A DNA stretch of 64,000 bases. Source: Stieleria maiorica. GTDB taxonomy: Bacteria > Planctomycetota > Planctomycetia > Pirellulales > Pirellulaceae. The DNA is taken from assembly GCF_008035925.1 (NCBI RefSeq), contig NZ_CP036264.1, forward strand, positions 1,833,409-1,897,408, in the 5' to 3' direction. Shown in pieces: positions 7,752 through 16,428 of the stretch. The notes under the pieces were generated by a model. The model saw only the letters and a list, made by a program, of their open reading frames with translations. It searched no databases and was not told the DNA's origin. The position numbers were made by a program, and so were the translations under genes. The first letter of the stretch is position 1; each line of letters opens with the position of its first letter.

Positions 7752-10742
7752 TCAATACCGAAACGCCTCCGATCCCTCTACGAGCAAGTACTCGTTCGAC
7801 GAATCCAGGGACCCGAACGCCTGTGTCTGGCCCGAGGGCCAGCGGACCGAAACCTCTTCCACCGACTCCGCCTGCCCGACGCCGAAAGAAACGGTCCGTT
7901 GATTGCTGCACATGTACCCGTCACCGGCAGTCACCATCGCGACCGAACGGCGCCCTTGGATCGTCACCGTGACGATCGCACCGATGGCGTCTCGATGCGT
8001 TCGAGTGCTCTGCAAATTGAAGCGGATAAATCTGCCCGGATCGGGTGTGCGGTTCATCAACATCGCGACCGGTTCATAAAGGTGCGTGATCAGGGCGTCG
8101 TTTCGGCCGTCGCAATCAAGGTCGGCAATCGCCAAGGCCCGGCCGATGTGATCGTGTTGAAAGTAGCCGCCCAGGTCGTCGCGTTCGCATTCTTCCCAGC
8201 GGTATTGCGTGGTTCGGCGAAAGACTTGGCCGGGCATGCGATAGGCGACATCGGCTTGATGGAAATCATCGATGTGCCCATTGGTCACGATCAATTCTTT
8301 GGCACCGTCGTTATCAAAATCGCACCACTCGGTACCGAACCCGAGTAAGGGGACGGTGGGCTGTGCAAGCCCGCTGGGATAGGACTTGTCCGACCAGTAA
8401 CCGGGCGTCACCTGTTCGTAGTACGTGTGATACTCCTTCGCGAAATGGGTCAGGTACAGATCAAAGTCACCGTCGTCATCGGCATCGCCAAACGCAATGC
8501 CCATGGATGCTTGAGATTCGGATTTTCCGTTGACCCCCACACCGCGTATCGAGCTGATGTCGATCATGTGGAATTTTCCGTCGCGCTTCTCGGGGGACCA
8601 AAGATGATTCACCGTCATGTCGTTGGCGACGTAGACGTCCAGACCGTCACGCTGGTCGATCTGTCCGACGACCAACCCCAGCCCTCGCCCCGGTGTCGTC
8701 GGGGAGATCCACTCACTTGTCATCTCCATCATTTTGCCGTTGCCGACGCCCTTCCAAACCCGGTCGCCGGCAGCTTCAAATAGAAGCGGCGCACATGCCG
8801 AATAGCGACCGGATTCGAAGCAGGCCTGCTCGAACGGTCGCGATCCGGCGCAGTAGTTGGTGACGAACAGATCGGCGTTTCCATCGGAATCCAAGTCCGC
8901 GATCGCGGCGGAAACGCTCCAAGAGTCGTCGTCCAATCCGACTTGCTGTGCGACCTCGCGAAAGGTGCCGTCGCCGTTGTTGATGAACAGACAATTGCGG
9001 CCGATGTTGGCGTCGAACAAGTCGGGAAATCCATCGCCGTTGATGTCACCGACCGTGATGCCTTGGGAAAAACCGCTGTCGTTGTACCCGGCGCTCTCCC
9101 CTACGTCGACGAATTCTTCGCCGAGGTTGCGAAACAAGCGATTGGGCGACGAATTGCGCTGCAACGGTCGACCGTCCAACATCGCCGCCGCCACATCGGG
9201 GCGGGAATCTAAATCGAAGTCGATGACGCCGATTCCGCCCCCCGAACTCTGGTGCAGCCAGTGTCCTTTCTCCTCCGCATCGGGAGCGAGTTCGCAGGTG
9301 TGAATGAATCCACGGGCAACCGCTTCATTCTCAAACCTCGGGCTGCGGCTTTTCACGCGAAGCGAGCGGGGACTTTGGGGGCGCCGGTGTTCCGATCCGA
9401 TCAGGCTGTGGGCATCGGCATCACCGGACAATCGAATCACGGCGGCAAGATTGAATTCAGGCAGGATCCAAGGCGTGCTGGGTTGCAGTTTCGATCGGAT
9501 GCTCAGATAGCGACTCTTGAGATCGTCGACGCGATCGTTCGGCAATGCGACCGCGTGACGCGCCCAAGCCTCGCCTTCCCAGATTCGCCCCAAGTCGACC
9601 AAGGCATTTGCAACGGCCAACGCGGACACTTGCGATTCACTGTCGCGATCCAGATAGATTTTGAACGCATCACGGAATCCGATCTGCCACGCGATCTGTT
9701 GTTCGACCCGGCGGGCGTCGTTCTGCAGTCCCAATTCCAGCAGGCTGCGATGCAGGCCGGCCAAGTGTTCGGGGAAGGACGTCGCGTCGATCCGCTGGAC
9801 TTCCAGGAAGGCGTGCGCGGCGACATCGGGTCGACCGGCTGTTTCTGCCCAGCGGCCGATCACGATCCAGTATCCCGGCAGTTCCTCGACATCTGCCGGC
9901 AGAGTGTCGATCCAAGTCGGTAACTGGGCGAGTTGATCCGATTCAACCAGGGCCCGTCCATACAGCAACTGGGCGTGCAGGAATTTGGGGTGGCGTCGCA
10001 CGACCGGCTCAAGCTGTTCCAGCACACGTTCCCACCGCAATTGAATCGCATCACGGCGCGCTTGAGCGAAACGCAGCCGAATGTCCTGGCCGGATCGAGA
10101 AAGCAGTTGCTCGCAGAACTCGAGATCCGGTTCGATGCGGGCCGGATTGGCCATCAACATCAATGTTTCCATGTCACCATGGTTGTGTTGAAAAAGCCAA
10201 CGCAATGAGGGAATGGCCGTTTCGGGGACACCCACCATCACCGCCAACCCGGCCAGATCCAATCGGGGTTGAGGGGAATTCGGAAAACGATCGATCCAAG
10301 CCGTCAGGACTTCGATCGCGTCGTAGACACGCCCCGACCGGACCAAGGACGCAACCAATTGATCCAACGGTGCCGAGTCCGCCGTGGGAAGACGCTCGAT
10401 GACTTCACGATAGAGCTGCAAACTGCCCTGAAAGTCATCGCGGTTTTCTGCAATCTTGGCCGCCAGCATCAGGGCTTGCAGATCGCCCGGGTCCGCGATC
10501 AACAGTTTCCGCGCCGCGGCGTCGGCCGCGGCAAGGTCATCGGAATCGATTGCGGCGAGCACCGTCTTGAGGAGCGATTGCCGTGATTCGACCGGCTCGG
10601 ATTGCGGTTCATCCGTGCTCGCGGCCAGGGAGATCAATTCGGTGTCAGGCTCGACCGAATTTCGACCTCCACAGCCCGACAGCAGGACGACGCAAAGCAT
10701 CGGCCAGACCAGGAATCTTATCCACGAGTGTGCTTCATTCAT
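7752..10742 (-). CDS. lipoprotein with TPR, FG-GAP propeller and ASPIC domains (CRTAC1 family)
   Basis: A 996-aa predicted lipoprotein: MNEAHSWIRF, a hydrophobic core and the lipobox LLSGC. Residues about 55-400 are TPR-like helical repeats (ADAAARKLLIADPGDLQALMLAAKI and similar). Residues about 500-880 carry FG-GAP/VCBS repeats with Ca-binding-type D-x-D/N-x-D-G loops (GDINGDGFPDLFDANIG, IADLDSDGNADLFVTN, FGDADDDGDFDLYLTH, ADLDCDGRNDALITH). The C terminus (about 905-985) has the ASPIC/UnbV domain (RDAIGAIVTVTIQGRRS, VSVRWPSGQTQ). This matches the CRTAC1 family common in planctomycetes; its function is not established. It is the last gene of a minus-strand series with the small lipoprotein and the DUF1559 gene, 89 bp after the former. 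Confidence 0.88.
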   Translation of the reverse strand: MNEAHSWIRFLVWPMLCVVLLSGCGGRNSVEPDTELISLAASTDEPQSEPVESRQSLLKTVLAAIDSDDLAAADAAARKLLIADPGDLQALMLAAKIAENRDDFQGSLQLYREVIERLPTADSAPLDQLVASLVRSGRVYDAIEVLTAWIDRFPNSPQPRLDLAGLAVMVGVPETAIPSLRWLFQHNHGDMETLMLMANPARIEPDLEFCEQLLSRSGQDIRLRFAQARRDAIQLRWERVLEQLEPVVRRHPKFLHAQLLYGRALVESDQLAQLPTWIDTLPADVEELPGYWIVIGRWAETAGRPDVAAHAFLEVQRIDATSFPEHLAGLHRSLLELGLQNDARRVEQQIAWQIGFRDAFKIYLDRDSESQVSALAVANALVDLGRIWEGEAWARHAVALPNDRVDDLKSRYLSIRSKLQPSTPWILPEFNLAAVIRLSGDADAHSLIGSEHRRPQSPRSLRVKSRSPRFENEAVARGFIHTCELAPDAEEKGHWLHQSSGGGIGVIDFDLDSRPDVAAAMLDGRPLQRNSSPNRLFRNLGEEFVDVGESAGYNDSGFSQGITVGDINGDGFPDLFDANIGRNCLFINNGDGTFREVAQQVGLDDDSWSVSAAIADLDSDGNADLFVTNYCAGSRPFEQACFESGRYSACAPLLFEAAGDRVWKGVGNGKMMEMTSEWISPTTPGRGLGLVVGQIDQRDGLDVYVANDMTVNHLWSPEKRDGKFHMIDISSIRGVGVNGKSESQASMGIAFGDADDDGDFDLYLTHFAKEYHTYYEQVTPGYWSDKSYPSGLAQPTVPLLGFGTEWCDFDNDGAKELIVTNGHIDDFHQADVAYRMPGQVFRRTTQYRWEECERDDLGGYFQHDHIGRALAIADLDCDGRNDALITHLYEPVAMLMNRTPDPGRFIRFNLQSTRTHRDAIGAIVTVTIQGRRSVAMVTAGDGYMCSNQRTVSFGVGQAESVEEVSVRWPSGQTQAFGSLDSSNEYLLVEGSEAFRY

Positions 10743-10831
10743 GGGGTTGAAAGGATCCAGAAGGTAGGCGGAGTCTCCACCCGCACCCGACCATCAGAGC
10801 GGGCGAAGACATTCCACGACCGGCAGATCGC

Positions 10832-11020
10832 TCAGCCCCGACGCTCGTCTTTCAAGCGTTCCTTTTGTTCCTCGATCACTTGGATTTCCGCTTCAGTGAT
10901 CGGTTCATAGGTTTGCAGCTCCACCGGGCCGGAGGAACTGCCGCATCCCATCACAGAGGACATCGATGCAACCAAGCAGAACAACAGCACACGTTTCACA
11001 GATTTTGAGTTACCAGACAT
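10832..11020 (-). CDS. small lipoprotein (62 aa)
   Basis: From the ATG at 11020 the product has a short basic N terminus (MSGNSKSVKRVLLFCL), a hydrophobic stretch and the lipobox SSVMGC. A charged, helical tail ELQTYEPITEAEIQVIEEQ-KERLKDERRG follows. It lies between the DUF1559 gene (96 bp upstream) and the CRTAC1-type lipoprotein gene (89 bp downstream) on the same strand. The small size and charged tail suggest an accessory or partner of one of these exported proteins; this is inference from position only. Confidence 0.7.
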   Translation of the reverse strand: MSGNSKSVKRVLLFCLVASMSSVMGCGSSSGPVELQTYEPITEAEIQVIEEQKERLKDERRG

Positions 11021-11116
11021 CGGAATCAAATAAGAAGAGGGGTAGAAGAGTGAGAAGGGGGAAATGCACCTGGACGAGGCATCGGCCCCGCCCAGGTCAA
11101 GGGGCACCGTCGGCGG

Positions 11117-12286
11117 CTATTGATTGAGCGCTTCTTCGATCGTTTCGCGAGACCGCTTGGTCCCCAGGGCGCCCCACAATCCGTACGGACTTTCGACACC
11201 GGGAGTCGGATTGCGAGAACCGACGGGGACGGCGAAGCGATCGCCGGCTTCGATGGAGTCGGTGATGAACACGACGGCTCCGTCGCCCATCAGGATGTGG
11301 CATCCACCTTGGTGGCGGCTTCCGGCAGGACAGTTCGCTTGACGATCAACATTTCGTCCGACACAGGGGCCGTTGGGCGCCGCGACGGTGGTGAAACCGG
11401 TGTCGAAGCATCGTCCCAAGGCCCAGTTGGTGCCTCGCCGTTGGTTCAAATTCACGTTGGCGGCGGTCAAGTCCCAGAAGGCGGGCCGATCCGGATCGAG
11501 CAACGTGTCCCAGTGGGACGGACCGTAGTGGGTGACGCTGGAGTCGCGGTGCATGTGGCTTTGTCGCTCGCCGGTTCGGTTGCCGGTCATGATTTCGCCA
11601 CACATGATGGTGTTGGAAAGCCCGTCCAGGATGTCGCGAAATTTCGCGGTGTGACGAATGAAGAAGAAACCGCGATCGAACTGTTTCAGGTAGCTTTCGT
11701 TCCACGTGTTTCCGGTCGACGTGTCCGATCTGCCGTTCGAACCGACGCCGCCATAGTGATTTTCGTGAATCGAGTCGCCCATGCATGCGGCGTAGTTGGT
11801 GTAGGCGGTCTCGACACCGATCTTCTCCGTCGGGTCGCTGGGACAGCGGAGCATCGGGACTTGGGTCAGCCAAGGGACGTAGTTCGTGTCCACCGGTGAG
11901 GGCCCCATCGCAGGAAAGGCCGGCGTTCTGGTGGTGCCGTCGCGATTGTAGGCGTAAGGATTTGCGATGGTGTCCCACAAACCCTGTTGCTCCATGAAGG
12001 GCAGGATCGCGGGGATCCAACTTAGATTGTTCGTGTTGCTGTCGGTTGCGCCGCCGGTCAGATCATACGTGCCTCCCATCTGTTTCGGCAGTTGTTTGTA
12101 GGCGCTGTGGTAGTTGTGCAGCGCTAATCCGATCTGTTTGAAGTTGTTGCTGCAACTCATTCGGCGCGCCGCTTCGCGAGCCGCTTGAACCGCGGGAAGC
12201 AACAAGCCCACAAGAATGCCGATGATCGCAATCACGACGAGAAGTTCCACCAACGTGAAACCCTGATTCCGCTTGGCCGTGTTCAT
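11117..12286 (-). CDS. DUF1559 protein with type IV pilin-like N terminus
   Basis: A 389-aa product opening MNTAKRNQGFTLVELLVVIA, a textbook type III (prepilin) signal with processing before the F of GFTLVE, followed by the hydrophobic helix. The next block (GLLLPAVQAAREAARRMSCS, NNFKQIGLALHNYHSAYK-QLP) is diagnostic for DUF1559, and the C terminus has the HQGGCHILMGDGAV motif. These proteins are massively expanded in planctomycetes and are thought to be exported or assembled by a type II/IV-pilus-like machinery; no precise role is known. RBS AAAGGA stands about 9 nt before the ATG. The gene is divergent from an ECF sigma/FecR pair and first of a likely three-gene unit with the small lipoprotein and the CRTAC1-type gene. 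Confidence 0.93.
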   Translation of the reverse strand: MNTAKRNQGFTLVELLVVIAIIGILVGLLLPAVQAAREAARRMSCSNNFKQIGLALHNYHSAYKQLPKQMGGTYDLTGGATDSNTNNLSWIPAILPFMEQQGLWDTIANPYAYNRDGTTRTPAFPAMGPSPVDTNYVPWLTQVPMLRCPSDPTEKIGVETAYTNYAACMGDSIHENHYGGVGSNGRSDTSTGNTWNESYLKQFDRGFFFIRHTAKFRDILDGLSNTIMCGEIMTGNRTGERQSHMHRDSSVTHYGPSHWDTLLDPDRPAFWDLTAANVNLNQRRGTNWALGRCFDTGFTTVAAPNGPCVGRNVDRQANCPAGSRHQGGCHILMGDGAVVFITDSIEAGDRFAVPVGSRNPTPGVESPYGLWGALGTKRSRETIEEALNQ

Positions 12287-12652
12287 GAAATAGAGTCCTT
12301 TGAGATGAGAAAAGGAAAAGGAGACGTACGGGCGTCGGTTGCAAGTACTCGCATCACCCTGTCTGATTTTTCCATGAAAAATGGAAAGAATTCTTCAAAG
12401 CGTGTCGCGGGTCCGGCGAGGCGGATTCACGCCAGCGTGCGGTGCTGCGATCACAAAGCCCGGCCGATAGGTATAAAAACGCTGCTTTTCCCCGGTTTTT
12501 TTGGCATAATTGTGAGTTGCACCACGAGTATCTGCGGAGCGTCGCACTTGCCACGACACGCTGCGAACGACAGGCGTCAACGAGAACCAACTTGTTCGGC
12601 GCACGATTGCCGTGGCATGAACAAGACTTTCGCATGAAGGCGGGCTCCAATC
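12287..12652. promoter_or_regulatory. divergent intergenic region between DUF1559 and ECF sigma genes
   Basis: A 366-bp gap that must hold the start signals for both directions. No convincing ORF is seen. It contains an AT-rich patch around 12470-12520 (CGGTTTTTTTGGCATAATT) that is a plausible promoter area. I could not place a -35/-10 pair with confidence on either strand. Confidence 0.4.
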
Positions 12653-13174
12653 ATGACAACGATCTCTGACGACGAATTCGTCCTTCGCTTGACGGGGAGC
12701 CAACGAGAATTGAAGGCGTTCATTTTTGCCCTCGTCCCTCACCAGGGCGATGCGGACGACTTGCTTCAAGAAGTCAACATTGCGCTCTGGCGGAAACGGC
12801 ACTTGTACGACAAGAATCAAAAATTCATGCGATGGGCGACCGGCTTTGCATCGCTGGAGGTGCGGAGCTTTCGGAGCCGATCGGCAAAGTCAAAACTCTG
12901 CTTCAGCGACAATGCAATCGAAGCGCTCGCCGGCGAATGGCCGAATACGGTGTCGTTTGCCGACGATTGTCGTCACGCACTTGCGACCTGTATTCAAAAA
13001 CTCGGTCGCAAAGAACGCCGAATCATCGAAGACCGATACACCAAGGGATTGTCGGTCAAAGAAATTGCGGCGGAGTCCGACAAGCCCATCAGCACCGTTT
13101 ACAAGATCTTGGGCCGCGCCCACGAGGCCTTGTGCGAATGCGTCAAGCGAACACAAATTCAATCCAACCAATAA
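12653..13174 (+). CDS. ECF RNA polymerase sigma factor (planctomycete type)
   Basis: A 173-aa sigma-70 family protein. Region 2 is visible in residues about 20-80 (QGDADDLLQEVNIALWRKR, FMRWATGFASLEVRSFR) and region 4 in about 105-160 (LGRKERRIIEDRYTKGLSVKEIAAESDKPISTVYKILGRA, a helix-turn-helix). The absence of regions 1 and 3 and the length fit the group of short sigma factors found in Rhodopirellula and Verrucomicrobia. The FecR-domain gene follows 19 bp downstream, so the pair is probably co-transcribed and the FecR protein is the likely regulator. The DUF1559 unit is divergent and a candidate target. Confidence 0.9.
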   Translation: MTTISDDEFVLRLTGSQRELKAFIFALVPHQGDADDLLQEVNIALWRKRHLYDKNQKFMRWATGFASLEVRSFRSRSAKSKLCFSDNAIEALAGEWPNTVSFADDCRHALATCIQKLGRKERRIIEDRYTKGLSVKEIAAESDKPISTVYKILGRAHEALCECVKRTQIQSNQ

Positions 13175-13193
13175 ATAAAGGAGTTCCGCCAGA

Positions 13194-14696
13194 GTGGCTG
13201 AACCAGAACCATCCCCCGACATGAACTTGCTGCGGCAATTGACGCTGCAAAAATGTAACGGTGATTTGACCGAAGAAGGCGCCGAGCGGCTGTCGCAGCT
13301 GTTGGTTTCGTCTGACCTCGCCAGACGCACGTATTTTGAACTGACGACCGTCCATTCCCAGCTGGACTGGGATTTAGGTTCGGTGTCTGACGAGGTCGCC
13401 TCGCTGCTCAAGGAACAGCTGGAAGATGCAGACGCTCGCCTGCCGTCTCCGTCGTCTGCGGATTCAACGCGTCCGATGGTGTGGATGGTGGCAATCGCCG
13501 CATCCATCCTGTTGATGGCCGCGGGAGCGTGGTGGCGGTTGAGTCGTCCCGGAGACGGCCCCGGTGCAAGGATTGCTCAAATCGATGACGCAGATTCGAA
13601 GGCTGCCGTTCTGGGCAGCGTCACCGAGCTTGTTCCGCAGAGCCGATGGTCGATCGGCCAATCTGCCGTTGCCGAGCCGAACGTCTTTCGACAGGGGGAC
13701 ACCGTGTCGCTGGACGCGGGCGGGATCAAACTGAGCTTTCGTTCCGGGGCGGTCGCGATCCTCGACGCCCCGGTGACCGTCAACATGCTTTCCAAGGACC
13801 GCGTCCGTCTGATTCGCGGCGGGATCATGATCGATGTCCCGAAAGGGGCGCAGGGCGTAGCGGTCGAAACGGCTTCCACCGAGGTGATCGATATCGGCAC
13901 GATCTACTCGGTCAGGCTGGCCGGGCGAAAGACGGAAGTCGTTGTTTTTGATGGTGAGGTCGATTTGAAGTCCACGACAACGCCCGTCGCCGGCACCGAC
14001 CAACAGTTGGAATCCAAGCGACGGATTCATGCCGGAGAAGCGGTGCAGGTCGGCGAAGACGGAACGCTCTCGCGAATCGTCAGCGTTCAACGATCCAGCA
14101 TCCAAGGCCAACGCGAATTCGATCCGACGAAACTCGTCATCGCTTCGGTCAGAGACAACAATGTCCGGGATGACTTTTACAGCTTTTACGAAGTGGTTCC
14201 CGGTGGAATGGGCGAGGACGCCGAAGCGTTTGTCGATCGTCCGCACGAGTGGAACGGAGTGGACACGGGCGGAATGCCGGCTTACCTGGTCGGCGGCGAT
14301 TACATCAAAACGTTCAATAACGACAAAGTCGCAGACGATCTTCAAGTCGACCTGACGCTGCAGCGGCCGGCCACCCTTTATGTGTTGCTGGACAACCGAG
14401 TCGAACCGCCCGATTGGTTGCTGGCAACGTTTGAAGACACCGGGGACCAAATCGGGATCGATGAAGTGCCGCGAACCGAAGAATTCACGTGGGAGCGTTT
14501 GGACGATAATCCCCAGGTGGGCGCCGGGCACAGCATCGACCGGAACCACTCGATCTACAAGCGAGTCGTCAAGCAAGGCGGCGCTGTGTCGCTCGGACCC
14601 AACGGGAACGTGCCGACCGAACACGCACGACGCGAAGGGTTGGTCAACATGTACGGAGTCGTCGCCGTCCCACTGGATCAACCGCAGGTTCAATAA
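13194..14696 (+). CDS. FecR-domain membrane protein, probable sigma regulator
   Basis: A 500-aa product. The cytosolic N-terminal part (LTLQKCNGDLTEEGAERLSQLL) resembles the anti-sigma segment of planctomycete FecR proteins. A transmembrane helix follows at about residues 95-116 (MVWMVAIAASILLMAAGAWW). A periplasmic FecR domain comes next at about 155-290 (GGIKLSFRSGAVAILDAPVTV, IDVPKGAQGVAVETASTEVIDIGTIYSV, EVVVFDGEVDLKS). The C-terminal 200 residues (RPATLYVLLDNRVEPPDWLL) are often found in such proteins but have no known role. The start is a GTG at 13194 with AGGAG 10 nt upstream; an ATG at 13221 is possible. Established knowledge: FecR-type proteins sense envelope signals and control a partner ECF sigma factor. 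Confidence 0.85.
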   Translation: MAEPEPSPDMNLLRQLTLQKCNGDLTEEGAERLSQLLVSSDLARRTYFELTTVHSQLDWDLGSVSDEVASLLKEQLEDADARLPSPSSADSTRPMVWMVAIAASILLMAAGAWWRLSRPGDGPGARIAQIDDADSKAAVLGSVTELVPQSRWSIGQSAVAEPNVFRQGDTVSLDAGGIKLSFRSGAVAILDAPVTVNMLSKDRVRLIRGGIMIDVPKGAQGVAVETASTEVIDIGTIYSVRLAGRKTEVVVFDGEVDLKSTTTPVAGTDQQLESKRRIHAGEAVQVGEDGTLSRIVSVQRSSIQGQREFDPTKLVIASVRDNNVRDDFYSFYEVVPGGMGEDAEAFVDRPHEWNGVDTGGMPAYLVGGDYIKTFNNDKVADDLQVDLTLQRPATLYVLLDNRVEPPDWLLATFEDTGDQIGIDEVPRTEEFTWERLDDNPQVGAGHSIDRNHSIYKRVVKQGGAVSLGPNGNVPTEHARREGLVNMYGVVAVPLDQPQVQ

Positions 14697-14719
14697 GGCG
14701 AGGCGTTTCGGCCACCGCG

Positions 14720-15406
14720 TCAATCGAAAAAAGGATCAAGCTCGGGCACCTCCGTGCGGAGTGCTGCGATGATCAATTTCGCGGTCGCGTCGGCCCCCTC
14801 GGGACTGAAATGCGTGGTGTCGGTCGGGTTGAAATTGTAAGCCTGACTAGCCCCGGGGCCGATCGTGTTGTGATGGTTCACACTGATGCGATACAGATCA
14901 ACGAACGGCACGCCCTGCTCCTTCGCCACCGCTTCGGCCGTCGCGGCGAACGACGGTAAATCGCCTTTCAGGTTGGCGACCCGAGGCTGGATCTTTCCGT
15001 CGTCGCCGAAATTCCGACGGGTGACGGAGCTAAAAACAATGGGTTTGACGCCGACCTGCTTGGCCCGCTGGATGTACGAGGTCAGCTTGGTTCGGTAGAC
15101 ATCCGGGCCGTATTTTTTCTGGTCGTTGTGACCGAACTGGATGATCACGTAGTCCGGTCGGTATTGCAGTAACTCGTCCATTCGCTTCGACAAGGATTCC
15201 AGCGTCGCCCCGTTCTTGGCGAAATGAAGCACCTTCGCCTCCCCCGTGCACTGCTCTTCAAATGCGGGTCCCCATCCATAGGTGGTCGCGACGGTCGAGT
15301 CGCCGATCAAACCGATGGTCAGATGATGCACTTGGGCAACCGCCGCAGGTGCATTGACGAGTAACAGTGTTAATCCGAGCAACAATAGAAATAGCTTTTT
15401 GCTCAT
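14720..15406 (-). CDS. secreted SGNH/GDSL hydrolase (rhamnogalacturonan acetylesterase-like)
   Basis: A 228-aa exported esterase. The signal peptide is MSKKLFLLLLGLTLLLVNAPAAVAQ. Block I is GLIGDSTVATTYGWG (catalytic Ser in GDS), block III is IIQFGHNDQ (oxyanion Asn), and block V is TTHFSPEGA with the D-x-x-H-type dyad (PTDTTHF). The order and spacing match rhamnogalacturonan acetylesterase-type SGNH enzymes that de-acetylate plant or algal polysaccharides; the actual substrate is unknown. It converges with the FecR gene (23 bp between stops). Confidence 0.9.
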   Translation of the reverse strand: MSKKLFLLLLGLTLLLVNAPAAVAQVHHLTIGLIGDSTVATTYGWGPAFEEQCTGEAKVLHFAKNGATLESLSKRMDELLQYRPDYVIIQFGHNDQKKYGPDVYRTKLTSYIQRAKQVGVKPIVFSSVTRRNFGDDGKIQPRVANLKGDLPSFAATAEAVAKEQGVPFVDLYRISVNHHNTIGPGASQAYNFNPTDTTHFSPEGADATAKLIIAALRTEVPELDPFFD

Positions 15407-15490
15407 GGTCTTGCTTGTTGGGTTGGTCGATTCTTTTGTGGCGTGACAGACTAGAGCTCTGTTTTATCCAACGCCTTGGCCGGGGAACGA

Positions 15491-15577
15491 GGTAAGAAAA
15501 TTTCGGAGTTAAGAAAATTGGTAAACCCGTTGGATCGTGCATTTGACCATTTTCTTACCTCCGAAATCTTCTTACCC
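15491..15577. repeat. AT-richer inverted repeat in the 15407-15871 gap
   Basis: Arms at about 15491-15521 and 15546-15577 form an imperfect hairpin; both hold the motif GGTAAGAA-ATTTCGGAG in opposite orientation. A diverged relative of one arm lies at 27394-27430 (CTTCCTACCTCCCAAATCTT). The remaining part of this 465-bp gap shows no gene. Confidence 0.75.
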
Positions 15578-15871
15578 CATTTCCGCAACGATCCAAACGA
15601 CGGGGCGTCTGCCTGAATCGGCCGTTGCCATCGGTGTTTTTTCGTTGCTGCGCCATCGGCGATGGCACGTCGAATCCGATCGATCAGCAAGCCCGGTCGC
15701 CTGACGATCGGATAAAATTGATTTTTCGCCGGTTTTCTGTTTGAGGTTGCTCCGTCGCGGCCGGTCTAAGGGTTTGTCGCTAACCACCGAGTTTTCATGA
15801 TGGATGCCGCGTTTGACAGTCTGTTTGACGATCGTCGGGTCTGTCAACGCACCTCCACGCGGCGGGCATCG

Positions 15872-16423
15872 ATGGAAAAATCGCTGACCGAACCCGAGTT
15901 TGCCCGAGCGGTCTCGGTCGGCTTGCCAAAACTGATCGCCGTCGCCCGACGGTTGTCCGGGGACGACGAGGTTGCGGCCGAAGCGGTCCAGAACGCGTTG
16001 CTGAAGGCCTCCAAGTCATGGCGCAAGTTTCGCGGCCAGTCGCATGTCGACACCTGGCTGACCCGGATCGTGATCCATGCCGTCCGCGATGTGATCGCGG
16101 CACGGCGCCGCGATACCGAAAACCTTCATCCACAGCCCGATGCCCCCGGCGATCGACAACGCGAAACTCTGGTCGCACCGCAGCGTGGGCCGTCACAACA
16201 GGTGCTCGATGCGGAAATCCGTTCGGTCGTGGCGACGGCCGTGCGGTCGCTGCCGGATCGTCAACGGGAGGTGTTCGGTTTGATGGTCTGGCAAAACATG
16301 ACGGCAGGCGAGGTCGGGCGGTTGCTGGACATCACACCGCAAACGGTCCACGCCAATTTGCACGCCGCGCGAAAGCGACTTCGCCAGCTGTTAGGGGACT
16401 TCGTTGACGACCAGCGGGATTGA
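15872..16423 (+). CDS. ECF RNA polymerase sigma factor
   Basis: A sigma-70 family protein of about 183 aa from the ATG at 15872 (MEKSLTEPEFARAV). Region 2 is in residues 12-70 (GDDEVAAEAVQNALLKASKSWRKF, SHVDTWLTRIVIHAVRD). Region 4 is in about 115-170 (LPDRQREVFGLMVWQNMTAGEVGRLLDITPQTVHANLHAARKRLRQ). In-frame ATGs at 15797 and 15800 would add 25 residues without family resemblance. The next gene starts 5 nt after the stop, so the two are translated together and the downstream membrane protein is the likely anti-sigma factor or target. Confidence 0.9.
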   Translation: MEKSLTEPEFARAVSVGLPKLIAVARRLSGDDEVAAEAVQNALLKASKSWRKFRGQSHVDTWLTRIVIHAVRDVIAARRRDTENLHPQPDAPGDRQRETLVAPQRGPSQQVLDAEIRSVVATAVRSLPDRQREVFGLMVWQNMTAGEVGRLLDITPQTVHANLHAARKRLRQLLGDFVDDQRD

Positions 16424-16428
16424 TTGCG

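Noticed and set aside
12505-12540. Possible sigma-54 promoter (TGGCA ... TTGC)
   Set aside because: Spacing between the GG and GC elements is too long for sigma-54; one base of each element also deviates.
13464-14723. 419-aa minus-strand frame over the FecR gene
   Set aside because: Antisense shadow; FecR strands and TM helix are on the plus strand.
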